Assembly: GCA_001829715.1 (NCBI GenBank)
Contig: MICC01000012.1
Coordinates: forward strand, 1-43,680
Source of the DNA: Sulfurimonas sp. RIFOXYB12_FULL_35_9
GTDB taxonomy: Bacteria > Campylobacterota > Campylobacteria > Campylobacterales > Sulfurimonadaceae
Length of the DNA: 43,680 nucleotides
Direction of reading: 5' to 3'
The position numbers and the translations under genes were made by a program. Under the pieces are notes generated by a model, which was given only the letters and a program-made list of their open reading frames with translations, was not told the origin of the DNA and ran no database searches. Below, piece by piece: positions 1 through 8,603 of this stretch; within the stretch, counting starts at the first letter, position 1, and every line of letters begins with the position of its first letter.

Positions 1-953
1 TATTTTATCAATATATCAATATAAAATATAAAAAAATTGCTATCTTTTTTACATTAGGCATACTTTTAGGCATAGCATATAGGTACTCTATTCTCGGGCA
101 TATCCTAATGCAAGTTGGAGTCGGGAACACATATTTAATCTCATATGATGATCTTCCGACTCATATTTGGAGATCTTTTATAGGTTTGGCAAATTTTTAC
201 GGTGCCGACTGGGGGGAGAAAACTGCCTTTACATCACTGGATGGCATTACATTTATACTTAAGTCTATGCTGTATCCTATCGCTTTTTTTGCACCTCTTT
301 ATTATTCGCTAAAAAACAAGAGTTCTCTAAACTCTTTTGAAATATATACTATTAGCATCGGATATATAGCTTTTTTCATTGTTTTTGGAATTTATTGTAT
401 TACATCGCTGCATATTAACGGTTTATATGCCGCAAAAGAAAATATTAGATATATAATTCCATTTGTATTGGTCATCTCAATGACAAACGGTATTATGTGG
501 AAGTTTTTTTCACAGAAAGTTAAACTGTTATTGATACTCTCAATATTTCTTGCATACGTCTCGATTTTAAATACACTTCAAAGAGAGCTATCTCAAGAAG
601 TGGTTAAAGACAGGCATGAAGTTATACAAACGCTACTTGATAATAATCTGACAAAAGGATATGCACCTTACTGGCATTCACATATTTTTACGGTTCTAAG
701 CAACAACAAAGTAGAGATACGACCTCTTGAAAATTCAAGTACAAGAAAGATAGGCAAATGGCTTACAAACAGTCGCTGGTATGATAAAACATATATAGAT
801 AAAAATACTTTTATTCTTATCCCGAAAGAAAAAGTAGATGGGTTTGAAAAGACTTCAAAAGAGTTGGATTTGTTAGAGGCGATAAAAAAAATCGAGCTTC
901 GCAGATATAACATATATATATATAATAAAAACCCTGTTAATGATAAAAATTAA
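1..953 (+). CDS. Polytopic membrane protein, C-terminal part, GT-C glycosyltransferase-like (left-truncated)
   Basis: The frame is open from the left edge (first full codon at base 3) to TAA at 951-953, so the N-terminus lies outside the window; the ATG at 108 is probably internal. The visible part has about five hydrophobic segments, one before that ATG and four after it (near LYPIAFFAPLYY, IGYIAFFIVFGIY, IRYIIPFVLVISM, LLLILSIFLAYVSIL), then a soluble tail of about 120 residues. Several helices followed by a periplasmic tail fits the C-terminal half of PMT/ArnT-like GT-C transferases that use polyprenyl-phosphate sugars. That is inference: the catalytic N-terminal loop is not visible. It lies 13 bp before a GT2 gene of the polyprenyl-phosphate type, which supports a shared glycan role. 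Confidence 0.6.
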   Translation, partial: FYQYINIKYKKIAIFFTLGILLGIAYRYSILGHILMQVGVGNTYLISYDDLPTHIWRSFIGLANFYGADWGEKTAFTSLDGITFILKSMLYPIAFFAPLYYSLKNKSSLNSFEIYTISIGYIAFFIVFGIYCITSLHINGLYAAKENIRYIIPFVLVISMTNGIMWKFFSQKVKLLLILSIFLAYVSILNTLQRELSQEVVKDRHEVIQTLLDNNLTKGYAPYWHSHIFTVLSNNKVEIRPLENSSTRKIGKWLTNSRWYDKTYIDKNTFILIPKEKVDGFEKTSKELDLLEAIKKIELRRYNIYIYNKNPVNDKN

Positions 954-966
954 AGGCTAGCAATTT

Positions 967-1884
967 ATGGAAATAAGTGTAGTCTCTCCCGTTTACGGAT
1001 GCAGAGAATCGATAGAAGAACTTTATGAAAAAATTACCGTAACTGTGCAAAAGCTTTGCTCAAATTATGAAATCATATTTGTAAATGACAATTGTCCTCA
1101 AAACTCTTGGGAAGTAATATCTGCTATTGCAAAAAGAGATAAAAATGTAAAAGCTATAAAACTATCAAGAAATTTCGGGCAGCATTATGCGATAACTGCC
1201 GGAATAGATTACTGCAGTGGCAACTATGTCGTTGTTATGGATTGTGACTTGCAAGACAGACCGCAAGAGATAGAAAAACTTTATAAAAAAGCATTAGAGG
1301 GTTATGATGTCGTTCACGGTAGAAGAGTCCATAGACAAGATAGTTTTTTTAAATCTTTTTCATCAAAACTATTTTACAAAACTTTAGAGTATTTTACAGA
1401 TACGGAACATGACTACACAATTGGTAATTTCGGAATATACTCAAAAAAAGTGATAGAAGCCATAAAAGGGTTAAAAGAGAAGAGCAGAGACTTTTTACTC
1501 CTTGTTAAAATAGTAGGTTTTAAAAAAACAGAGATTGATGTAGAACACTCAGAAAGAATTTACGGTGAATCATCTTATAGTTTATCAAAGATGGTTGATT
1601 TAGCGATTGATTCGATTGTATCTCACTCAAATAAGCCTCTAAGACTTATCGTTCAATTCGGACTTAGCATCTCTTTAATCTCTATTCTTGTAGCCATAGG
1701 GCTTATGATTGCCCATTTTACATACGGTTTTAGCGTTGAGGGATGGACAAGTTTAATGGTTTCTATGTTTTTCCTATTTGGAATGCTATTTGGTATTCTT
1801 GGGATAGTTGGAATTTATATAGGAAAAATCTTTGATCAGGTAAAAAACAGACCTCTTTATATAGTAGATGAGATCATAAATTGA
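967..1884 (+). CDS. Family 2 glycosyltransferase, polyprenyl-phosphate sugar synthase type (ArnC/GtrB/DPM1-like)
   Basis: A 305-aa protein with an N-terminal GT-A fold starting EISVVSPVYG. The metal-binding DxD is Asp92-Cys-Asp94, followed by LQDRPQEI as in dolichol-phosphate mannose synthase relatives, and the acceptor-loop motif ERIYGESSYS lies near residue 196. Two membrane helices follow at about 230-252 and 263-286. This arrangement is typical of enzymes that move a sugar from a nucleotide donor to undecaprenyl phosphate on the cytoplasmic face. Its TGA stop overlaps the TTG start of the next gene, so the two are probably translationally coupled. The sugar cannot be read from sequence, but the WecE-like gene downstream points to a 4-amino-4,6-dideoxyhexose. 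Confidence 0.88.
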   Translation: MEISVVSPVYGCRESIEELYEKITVTVQKLCSNYEIIFVNDNCPQNSWEVISAIAKRDKNVKAIKLSRNFGQHYAITAGIDYCSGNYVVVMDCDLQDRPQEIEKLYKKALEGYDVVHGRRVHRQDSFFKSFSSKLFYKTLEYFTDTEHDYTIGNFGIYSKKVIEAIKGLKEKSRDFLLLVKIVGFKKTEIDVEHSERIYGESSYSLSKMVDLAIDSIVSHSNKPLRLIVQFGLSISLISILVAIGLMIAHFTYGFSVEGWTSLMVSMFFLFGMLFGILGIVGIYIGKIFDQVKNRPLYIVDEIIN

Positions 1885-2582
1885 AAAAAGTAGCTATTTT
1901 ACAATCAAACTACATACCTTGGAAAGGGTATTTTGAGATGATAAATATGGTTGACGAGTTTGTTCTCTACGACTGCGTGCAATACACAAAAAATGACTGG
2001 CGAAATAGAAATCAGATCAAAACACCTAGCGGCGTTGCTTGGCTCACAATTCCATGCCGCTTTGAGTCAATGAGCCAAAAGATAAATGAGACAAAAGTAA
2101 CCGATAAACTATGGGCAAGCAAACATTTTAAAACAATTGTCCAAAACTACTCAAAGGCAAAGCACTTTAAAGAGTATGCACCTGTTTTTGAAAACCTTTA
2201 CAAAGAGGTGGCAGAAGAAGAGTTGCTAAGTGTTATAAACTATAAGTTTATTACTGCTATCAATGAAATTTTAGGGATAAAAACAAAAATCTCAAAATGC
2301 GAAAATTTCAATCTTATAGAGGGGCAAACTTCAAGACTTGTGCAAATCTGCAAAGACGCAGGTGCTACTCACTATCTTAGCGGTCCAGCTGCGAGAGACT
2401 ATCTTGACGAGAGTTTGTTTGAAGATGAAGGTATCAAGGTGGAGTGGATGGATTATAGCGGTTATGGCGAATATGAGCAGATGTATCCGCCGTTTGTTCA
2501 CGGTGTAAGCATCATCGATCTGATATTTAACGAAGGCGGCAATGCTGCAAAATATATGAAAAGTTTTAAGGAAGCAAAATGA
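1881..2582 (+). CDS. WbqC family protein
   Basis: A 233-aa protein opening with KKVAILQSNYIPWKGYF and continuing with YTKNDWRNRNQI, which is characteristic of the WbqC-like family found in O-antigen and other surface-sugar clusters. The biochemical activity of the family is, to my knowledge, not settled; an acyl- or glycyltransferase-type modification of an amino sugar has been discussed, so I assign no reaction. It starts at TTG, overlapping the preceding TGA (TTGA), and ends overlapping the ATG of the aminotransferase gene (ATGA at 2579-2582). Its place between a lipid-linked sugar transferase and a sugar aminotransferase suggests it acts on the amino sugar or its lipid-linked form. Confidence 0.85.
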   Translation: MKKVAILQSNYIPWKGYFEMINMVDEFVLYDCVQYTKNDWRNRNQIKTPSGVAWLTIPCRFESMSQKINETKVTDKLWASKHFKTIVQNYSKAKHFKEYAPVFENLYKEVAEEELLSVINYKFITAINEILGIKTKISKCENFNLIEGQTSRLVQICKDAGATHYLSGPAARDYLDESLFEDEGIKVEWMDYSGYGEYEQMYPPFVHGVSIIDLIFNEGGNAAKYMKSFKEAK

Positions 2583-3712
2583 TACCGTTTAACAAACCGC
2601 CACGAACCGGAAATGAAGAGAAGTATGTTTTAGAGTCAATGAGAAGTACAAAGATCTCCGGAGACGGCGAATTTACAAAGAGATGTCATAAATGGTTTGA
2701 AGAGAGACTTGGATGCAAGAAAGCACTTTTGACAACAAGTTGCACACATGCACTTGAGATGGCAGCTATTTTACTAGATATTAAAGAGGGCGATGAAGTT
2801 ATTATGCCATCATTTACCTTTGTAAGCACGGCAAATGCTTTTGTTTTAAGAGGTGCTAAAGTAGTTTTTGTCGATATTCGCAAAGATACTCTAAATATAG
2901 ATGAGACAAAAATAGAAGAGGCAATTACGCAAAAAACAAAAGCTATAATACCGGTTCATTATGCAGGCGTAGCATGTGAGATGGATACTATTATGAATAT
3001 CGCTTCAAGACACAATCTTTTTGTAGTTGAAGATGCGGCTCAAGGAATGATGAGTACATATAAAGGCAAAGCACTCGGAACTATCGGTCATTTTGGAACA
3101 TATAGCTTTCATGAGACTAAAAACTACACAAGCGCAGGCGAGGGTGGATTGCTAATTATAAATGATGAAAAGTTTGTACAAAGAGCCGAAATCATCAGAG
3201 AAAAAGGGACGAACAGAAGTCTTTTTTTCCGTGGAATGGTAGATAAATACTCTTGGGTAGATATAGGAAGCAGTTATCTGCCAAACGACATGAGTGCCGC
3301 TTATCTCTGGGGAGGGCTTGAGAGAGCCAATGAAATAAACGAAAATCGCCTAAATTCATGGAAGAGTTACCACGAAAAGTTAAGCTTTTTAGAAAAAGAT
3401 GGTTCTATCGAACTTCCGAGCATTCCAGAAGGCTGCATCCAAAATGCTCATATGTTTTATCTCAAAGTTAAAGATCTAGAGACGAGGACTAAGCTTTTAG
3501 AAGAGTTTAAAAAAGAGAATATCGGGGCTGTTTTCCACTATATTCCGCTTCACTCGGCACCTGCAGGACTAAAGTACGGTAGATTTAACGGGGTTGATGA
3601 GTTTACAACAAAAGAGAGTGAACGACTCATAAGGCTCCCCATGTATTACGGCTTGAACAGTAGTGAGATAGAGACTGTTTGCAATATAATTAAAATTTTT
3701 TACGGTAAGTAA
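2579..3712 (+). CDS. wecE: dTDP-4-amino-4,6-dideoxygalactose transaminase (WecE/RffA), DegT/DnrJ/EryC1 family
   Basis: A 377-aa PLP-dependent sugar aminotransferase. It resembles enterobacterial WecE throughout, including IPFN near the start, SCTHALEMAA, GDEVIMPSFTFVSTANAFVLRGAK, HYAGVACEMDTI, EDAAQG with Asp152, and HETKNY, where Lys181 is the expected PLP-binding lysine. The C-terminal part keeps NAHMFY and HYIPLHSAP. The known reaction converts dTDP-4-keto-6-deoxyglucose and glutamate to dTDP-4-amino-4,6-dideoxygalactose (dTDP-Fuc4N). No enterobacterial common antigen genes are seen here, so the product probably feeds another surface glycan or a lipid modification. The start overlaps the WbqC stop. 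Confidence in the family is very high and in the exact sugar product moderate. Confidence 0.9.
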   Translation: MIPFNKPPRTGNEEKYVLESMRSTKISGDGEFTKRCHKWFEERLGCKKALLTTSCTHALEMAAILLDIKEGDEVIMPSFTFVSTANAFVLRGAKVVFVDIRKDTLNIDETKIEEAITQKTKAIIPVHYAGVACEMDTIMNIASRHNLFVVEDAAQGMMSTYKGKALGTIGHFGTYSFHETKNYTSAGEGGLLIINDEKFVQRAEIIREKGTNRSLFFRGMVDKYSWVDIGSSYLPNDMSAAYLWGGLERANEINENRLNSWKSYHEKLSFLEKDGSIELPSIPEGCIQNAHMFYLKVKDLETRTKLLEEFKKENIGAVFHYIPLHSAPAGLKYGRFNGVDEFTTKESERLIRLPMYYGLNSSEIETVCNIIKIFYGK

Positions 3713-3714
3713 CG

Positions 3715-4077
3715 ATGGGATATGTATATATTTTTGGGACTATATTGTTTACAGTTTATGGGCAACTTATCATTAAAATGAGAATAGGAAATTACGGTTC
3801 TCTCCCGAGTGAATCGTTAGAAAAGTTGTTCTTTTTAATAAAACTTTTTTTAGACCCTTTTATCTTTAGCGGATTTATCAGTGCATTTTTAGCATCTATG
3901 TGCTGGATGGCGGCAATGACAAAATTTGAACTAAGTTATGCTTACCCTTTCATGGGACTTACATTTGTTTTAGTTTTTCTTTTTGGAGTGTTTTTTATGG
4001 GAGAGAGCCTTAATATTTACAAACTGCTTGGACTCTCTTTTATTGTTTTAGGAATTATTTTGGCATCAAAAGGATAA
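3715..4077 (+). CDS. Small EamA/SMR-like membrane protein, candidate lipid-linked sugar flippase subunit
   Basis: A 120-aa protein with four predicted membrane helices: the N-terminus near VYIFGTILFTVYGQL, then about residues 45-65, 78-97 and 100-118. The length and layout match the small multidrug resistance/EamA superfamily, including ArnE/ArnF, which flip undecaprenyl-phosphate aminoarabinose. It starts three bases after the wecE stop, so it belongs to the glycan run. A flippase role for the amino sugar is inferred from context; a plain SMR exporter is the alternative. Its stop lies four bases from the convergent motB stop, with no visible terminator between. Confidence 0.7.
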   Translation: MGYVYIFGTILFTVYGQLIIKMRIGNYGSLPSESLEKLFFLIKLFLDPFIFSGFISAFLASMCWMAAMTKFELSYAYPFMGLTFVLVFLFGVFFMGESLNIYKLLGLSFIVLGIILASKG

Positions 4078-4081
4078 GAAA

Positions 4082-4924
4082 TTATTTTTTAAGTTCGCCT
4101 AGAACATCGAGTATATTCTTTTTTGTCGGTTCATCTAAAGGTGTGTCGTTAGAAATAAAAATATAAAACTCCACCCGTCTGTTTTTAGCACGATTCTCTT
4201 CATTATTATTTTGTGCGACAGGTTTTGAAGATCCAAAACCGGCACTGGAAAGGCGGTCTGCAGAGACTCCGTTTTTAACAAGTTCCTGCATAACAGCTGC
4301 TGCTCTATTGTTTGACAAATCAATATTATCTTTAAAAGCAGAATCTCTTGGTAAAGGATGATTATCTGTATAACCTCGCACAGAAACATCAACATAAGGC
4401 GGAAGCATATTTATAATAGTAGCTATACGCTTAATAAAGAGTTGTATATCTGCATCATTAATTGTTGCGCTTGATCCGTTAAAAGGGACAAAAGCGGGGA
4501 GTTTTAGCAGTACACCATCAACAGATTGCTCCAGTGGGCTACCGCTTAACGAAGCGTTTTTTAACTCTTTTTGAATTTTTTCTATCACTTCTGATACGGT
4601 TTCAGAAGCAGAAGAAGGTGTGCTCATCATAGGCACACTACCGCCAGACGCTGAGGCTTCCGTCGGATTATCCGTCTTTTGCCCTGTATCTTTATCTTCT
4701 TGTTGTAAATTTATAATAGGAGTTGCCGTCTCCGGTACGGCTGCAAAGTCATAGATTTTGACAAACTCCTCTTTTAATGCTTTTACTTTTTCTTTGTTCG
4801 TAGATGCAATCGCAAAAAGTGCGATAAAGAGTGCGAGCAATAGACTGAAAAAGTCAGCTGTCGGAACTGCCCACTTCTCACTCGGCGGACACTCTGTTTT
4901 TTTGCATTTACACTTTTTGCTCAT
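4082..4924 (-). CDS. motB: Flagellar motor stator protein MotB
   Basis: A 280-aa protein with a Lys/Cys-rich cytoplasmic start (KKCKCKKTECPP), one membrane helix beginning VPTADFFSLLLALFIALFAI, and a C-terminal OmpA/MotB peptidoglycan-binding domain at about residues 190-255 (RGYTDNHPLP, SNNRAAAVMQEL, NRAKNRRVEFYI). Asp24 in the helix is the expected proton-binding residue. The linker at about 60-110 is rich in Ser, Thr and Pro. The protein anchors the ion-conducting stator to the cell wall. The ATG overlaps the motA stop as TAATG, indicating coupled translation and a shared transcript. Confidence 0.95.
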   Translation of the reverse strand: MSKKCKCKKTECPPSEKWAVPTADFFSLLLALFIALFAIASTNKEKVKALKEEFVKIYDFAAVPETATPIINLQQEDKDTGQKTDNPTEASASGGSVPMMSTPSSASETVSEVIEKIQKELKNASLSGSPLEQSVDGVLLKLPAFVPFNGSSATINDADIQLFIKRIATIINMLPPYVDVSVRGYTDNHPLPRDSAFKDNIDLSNNRAAAVMQELVKNGVSADRLSSAGFGSSKPVAQNNNEENRAKNRRVEFYIFISNDTPLDEPTKKNILDVLGELKK

Positions 4925-5700
4925 TAAGCTTTCTCAAATTGGCTATGCTTCTCTTCTGCAGGAGAGAGGAAATTAAGTAGTTTTGCTTCAAGGGCACGAG
5001 GGTTGTCACCACTGGCAATTCCGGCAATTCCAACTAGCATCAGTTTTTGTTCTTTTACTATATGGTGTGCCTTGGCTTTTAATTTTGCTCCCATAGGGCC
5101 AAATAAGACGTAAGCACTAAAAATACCGGTAACGGTAGCTGTAAATGCCCCTGCAATACCTTTTGCCATTTCTGGAGGATTGTCAAGTTTTTGAAGTGCC
5201 AAAATAAGTCCTAAAACAGCCCCGACAAGACCTAAAACGGGAGAAGTTTCTCCTGCTAAGATCCAATAATGGGCACATCCGTGATAATAGTGTTCAGTCT
5301 CTTCGATTACAAGATCTAAACTCTCAACAATAGTATCTATCTCATTTCCGTCTATTGCCATACTCAGACCCTGCTTTAAAAATGCATTGTCAATCTGCGA
5401 GACCTCTTTTTCTAGTGATAATATACCATTGCGTCTAGCCAGCGATGACAGCTCTACGATTTGTTTAATTCTCGCATGTAGGTCAACCGGGGATTTTTTG
5501 AAAATCATACCGACACTCTTAAATGCACCGCTAATATACTCAGCATCCGTACTTACCATCGACGCCAAGAGAGTAGTAGGCATAATAATAATTAATGAAG
5601 TTATATGGACAACATGCAGAGGATTTCCACCCTCCATTAAGTCACCGATAGAAATAGAGGCAATTGCTCCTAATATTCCTAAAACAACCGTTAAATCCAC
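4924..5700 (-). CDS. motA: Flagellar motor stator protein MotA
   Basis: A 258-aa polytopic protein with the MotA pattern: an N-terminal helix (TVVLGILGAIASISIGDLMEGG), a second around IIIMPTTLLASMV, a cytoplasmic domain with conserved charged residues at about 70-150, and two C-terminal helices containing GETSPVLGLVGAVLGLILAL and GAFTATVTGIFSAYVLFGP. Four or five MotA subunits surround two MotB chains to conduct ions and turn the flagellar rotor. It is followed directly by motB with a one-base overlap. The upstream region has a 7-bp dyad (5717-5732) and a possible -10-like TATGATAAT on the minus strand; I see no sigma-54 or sigma-28 site. Confidence 0.95.
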   Translation of the reverse strand: MDLTVVLGILGAIASISIGDLMEGGNPLHVVHITSLIIIMPTTLLASMVSTDAEYISGAFKSVGMIFKKSPVDLHARIKQIVELSSLARRNGILSLEKEVSQIDNAFLKQGLSMAIDGNEIDTIVESLDLVIEETEHYYHGCAHYWILAGETSPVLGLVGAVLGLILALQKLDNPPEMAKGIAGAFTATVTGIFSAYVLFGPMGAKLKAKAHHIVKEQKLMLVGIAGIASGDNPRALEAKLLNFLSPAEEKHSQFEKA

Positions 5701-5716
5701 GCAAGCCCTTTCATTT

Positions 5717-5732
5717 GTGGTAATTTTACCAC
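5717..5732. promoter_or_regulatory. Short perfect dyad in the motA leader
   Basis: GTGGTAATTTTACCAC consists of 7-bp complementary arms (GTGGTAA/TTACCAC) with a 2-bp spacer. It lies 17 bp upstream of the motA start and just downstream of the -10-like TATGATAAT on the minus strand. It could be an operator or a small hairpin in the 5' leader. No regulator can be named from the sequence. Confidence 0.35.
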
Positions 5733-5821
5733 TTTAATTATCATATTTTTCCAAAGATTATACACTATTTAACCAAAAATAAAAATTTTATTATCCAAAC
5801 ACTCTAATATAATATATTTAG

Positions 5822-5846
5822 AATACGATAGCGATGCTATCGTATT
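5822..5846 (-). terminator. Hairpin downstream of metE, likely terminator
   Basis: AATACGATAGC and GCTATCGTATT form a perfect 11-bp stem with a 3-nt loop (GAT), about 80 bp after the metE stop. The U-tract on the minus strand is poor, so it may be a weak or Rho-assisted terminator, or an mRNA-stabilising hairpin. The rest of the 227-bp gap between metE and motA holds no ORF I can support. Confidence 0.5.
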
Positions 5847-5927
5847 TATATATGATTTTTACAGTAACACACCCGTAATTTATATAGCAATACCTACGCT
5901 ATTTTCATTATTGGGGTGTCTACTATT

Positions 5928-8201
5928 TTATAGTTTCTTTCTAACTATTTTAACAGCTTCAACCATATTTTTCAAACTTGGTTTTACTTCTTCCCATTTT
6001 CTTGTTTTTAGTCCGCAATCAGGGTTTATCCAAAGCTGCTCTTTTGGCAAAACCTCAAGCAGAAGCTCTATCTGTTTGACAATCTCTTCTACGCTTGGAA
6101 CTCTTGGGCTATGGATATCATAAACCCCTGGACCCACCTCTTTGGTGTAACCTACTTTTTTAAAGATTTTCAGAAGTTCATTGCCGCTTCTAGCCGTCTC
6201 TATAGAGATAACATCCGCGTCCATATCTTCTATGGTGTTTATGATGTCATTAAACTCGCTATAGCACATGTGAGTATGGATTTGCGTCTCTTTTTTTGCA
6301 CTGCTAACGGCAATCTTGAAGTCTCTCGTCGCCCACGCTTCATACACTTTTATCTTTTCGCTTCTTAGCGGATAGCCCTCTTTAAATGCTGCTTCATCGA
6401 CCTGTATGATTTTTATCCCAGCTTTTTGCAAGTCATCTATCTCATCACTAAGTGCTACGGCTATCTGCTTTGAAACCTCTCCTCTTGGCATATCGTCTCG
6501 CACAAAAGACCAGTTTAAAATCGTCACTGGACCCGTTAACATCCCTTTCATGATGTGTTTAGTTTTGCTTTGCGCATAGGTTATCCACTCAACCGTCATT
6601 GACTTTGGTCTGCTTATGTCTCCATAGATAAAGGGCGGTTTGACACATCTGCTCCCATAGCTTTGAACCCATCCGTTTTGGCTAAATCCATACCCCTTTA
6701 GCTGCTCACCGAAATACTCTACCATATCATTTCTCTCAGGCTCACCGTGGACTAAAATCTCTAAGCCGCACTCCTCTTGAAATGCCACACACTCATCTAT
6801 GTACTTTTTTATCTCTTTTTCATATTCATCTTTTGAGATAAAAGCGCCTTTAAAATCACTTCTGGCTTTTCTAATCTCGGGAGTTTGCGGAAATGAGCCT
6901 ATAGTAGTCGTTACCAAATCGCTGTATCCCAAAATCTCTCTTTGGAGTTTTAGTCTCTCTTTTGCATCACCCTCTCTTTGGAGCAATGCGCGGTTTTTTA
7001 CTCTCTCTTGCACGGCTTTGTCATGGATAAGAGGCGAATTTTTTCTATCTTCATTTGCCTTTTCATTGCTTTTTAGAGCCTCTTTTTGTGCTTCATCCAA
7101 ACTGCTTTTACCATCAAAAAAGAGTTTTGAGATAAGTGATATTTCATCCAATTTTTCAAGTGCAAAACTTAACCACTCTTTTATCTCACTGCTCATCTCT
7201 TCTTCATACTTTAAAGCAAAAGGTGAGTGAAGAAGCGAGCATGACGAAGAGATAAGGATATTCTCTTTAGTGACAACTTTTGAAATATTTTCTAAAAGTG
7301 TAATTGTTTTTGCAATATCGCATCTCCAAATATTTCTACCGTCCACTACTCCTGCTATAAGTTTTTTATCGCTCTTTGCAATAATTTCAAGGGATTGTAA
7401 ATTTTCATCTCCATTTAAAAAATCAAGCCCTAACGCCCATATGGGCGTATGAACCAAAATCTTTGTTGCCTCGCATGAGTGCTCAAAATATGTAACGACT
7501 GCAATTTTTATGTTTGGCGAAACGGCTGCCAACCTGTCATAAGTAGGCTTTATAAGACTAAGCATTTTCATATCCGGTTCTTTTACAAAAATCGGCTCAT
7601 CTATCTGCACGATTACGTCATCATCAAGAGTGCTTATGGTTTTTAAAAGCTCCTCATAAATAGGCACTATTTTGCCCCAAAACTCATAAACATCACCGCC
7701 GTCGGCTCTTTTGCTAAGTCCCAGATATGTAATAGGTCCGATGATATTTATCTTTGTTTTTATACCTAAGCTTTTTGCTTCATTATATTCATCTACAATT
7801 TTTGAAGCATTTAAAGAGTAGTTATCTTCTTTGCTAAGTTCTGGAACTATGTAATGGTAATTTGTGTTAAACCACTTTGTCATCTCCATAGCCACGGTCG
7901 ATGCATTGCCCCTTGCCATTGCAAAATATAGTTCTTCATTTTTCAAGTTTGCAAATCTTTTCGGAATAGCTCCTAACATGAGAGAAGTATCAAGCATATT
8001 ATCATAAAGCGAAAAATCATTTGAACTTATAAAGTCAATTCCTGCATCTCTTTGATACTCCCAGTGTCTCTTCTTTAACTTGCTTGCTACATTTTGTACA
8101 TTTTCAAATGAGCATTTTTTTGCCCAAAATTCCTCTAAAACTCTTTTTAACTCTCTTTGTTCCCCGATTCTTGGGAAACCTACTATGTAATTTTTTGACA
8201 T
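5928..8201 (-). CDS. metE: Cobalamin-independent methionine synthase MetE
   Basis: A 757-aa enzyme of the usual length that transfers a methyl group from 5-methyltetrahydropteroyltri-glutamate to homocysteine, the last step of methionine synthesis in the cytosol. The N-terminal domain begins YIVGFPRIGEQRELKRVLEEF. The C-terminal catalytic domain starts around TTTIGSFPQTPEIR and has all zinc ligands: His644 and Cys646 in HTHMC, Glu668 in SIETARS and Cys729 in NPDCGL, each offset by three from the E. coli numbering. An AAGGA ribosome-binding site precedes the ATG. The gene stands alone, and I see no recognisable SAM riboswitch in the short AT-rich leader. Confidence 0.97.
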   Translation of the reverse strand: MSKNYIVGFPRIGEQRELKRVLEEFWAKKCSFENVQNVASKLKKRHWEYQRDAGIDFISSNDFSLYDNMLDTSLMLGAIPKRFANLKNEELYFAMARGNASTVAMEMTKWFNTNYHYIVPELSKEDNYSLNASKIVDEYNEAKSLGIKTKINIIGPITYLGLSKRADGGDVYEFWGKIVPIYEELLKTISTLDDDVIVQIDEPIFVKEPDMKMLSLIKPTYDRLAAVSPNIKIAVVTYFEHSCEATKILVHTPIWALGLDFLNGDENLQSLEIIAKSDKKLIAGVVDGRNIWRCDIAKTITLLENISKVVTKENILISSSCSLLHSPFALKYEEEMSSEIKEWLSFALEKLDEISLISKLFFDGKSSLDEAQKEALKSNEKANEDRKNSPLIHDKAVQERVKNRALLQREGDAKERLKLQREILGYSDLVTTTIGSFPQTPEIRKARSDFKGAFISKDEYEKEIKKYIDECVAFQEECGLEILVHGEPERNDMVEYFGEQLKGYGFSQNGWVQSYGSRCVKPPFIYGDISRPKSMTVEWITYAQSKTKHIMKGMLTGPVTILNWSFVRDDMPRGEVSKQIAVALSDEIDDLQKAGIKIIQVDEAAFKEGYPLRSEKIKVYEAWATRDFKIAVSSAKKETQIHTHMCYSEFNDIINTIEDMDADVISIETARSGNELLKIFKKVGYTKEVGPGVYDIHSPRVPSVEEIVKQIELLLEVLPKEQLWINPDCGLKTRKWEEVKPSLKNMVEAVKIVRKKL

Positions 8202-8603
8202 GAAAATATCCTTGTATTTTTTTCTATTTTGTTTTTTTGTAATAATTTTGTAAAAAAAAGGGTATTAAAGAGGAGGGTGTACGCCAGTGCGTCGAAACGC
8301 AAAGTAAGTTGTATAGTATGGACATCTAGGAATGAAATGATTAAGCAAAATTATGAGTCTGGTTTTTATTTTAAATATTTTATTGCAATGGCAAGGTTTG
8401 TCTGTCTGCGATAAAGTGGCGAAGAGAAAATTAATAGGCGGATTATTTTCTTCTTTATCGCTTTTATAAATTAGAATATTTTTTAAAAAAGATGAAAAGG
8501 TATTAGAGATGGATAGCAGTGTTACTTCTTGAGAATACGCTTGAATTGTCATTAATGAGAAGTAATTTTTTCCAAATCCTTTAGGGTTTTTCATCTGTTT
8601 AAC
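8202..8603. other. Gene-poor interval between pepA and metE with a doubtful ORF and a small GC hairpin
   Basis: This 402-bp stretch holds no convincing gene. A 109-codon frame on the minus strand (8265-8594) starts 9 bp after the pepA stop but lacks a ribosome-binding site, has no recognisable domain and ends in a tract reading YFAFRRTGVHPPL. Opposite it, the plus-strand segment near 8278-8305 is more GC-rich than its surroundings and carries GCGTCGAAACGC, a 4-bp stem with a CGAA tetraloop. The interval could be a decayed gene, a dispersed repeat or a structured RNA. The metE promoter must also lie at its left end, but I cannot place it. Confidence 0.4.

Noticed and set aside
6799..7230. Ser-rich 143-codon plus-strand frame inside metE
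   Set aside because: Antisense shadow; composition is explained by the metE codons on the other strand.
8265..8594. 109-codon minus-strand frame after pepA
   Set aside because: No ribosome-binding site, no recognisable domain and biased composition; kept only as a doubtful part of the gene-poor interval.
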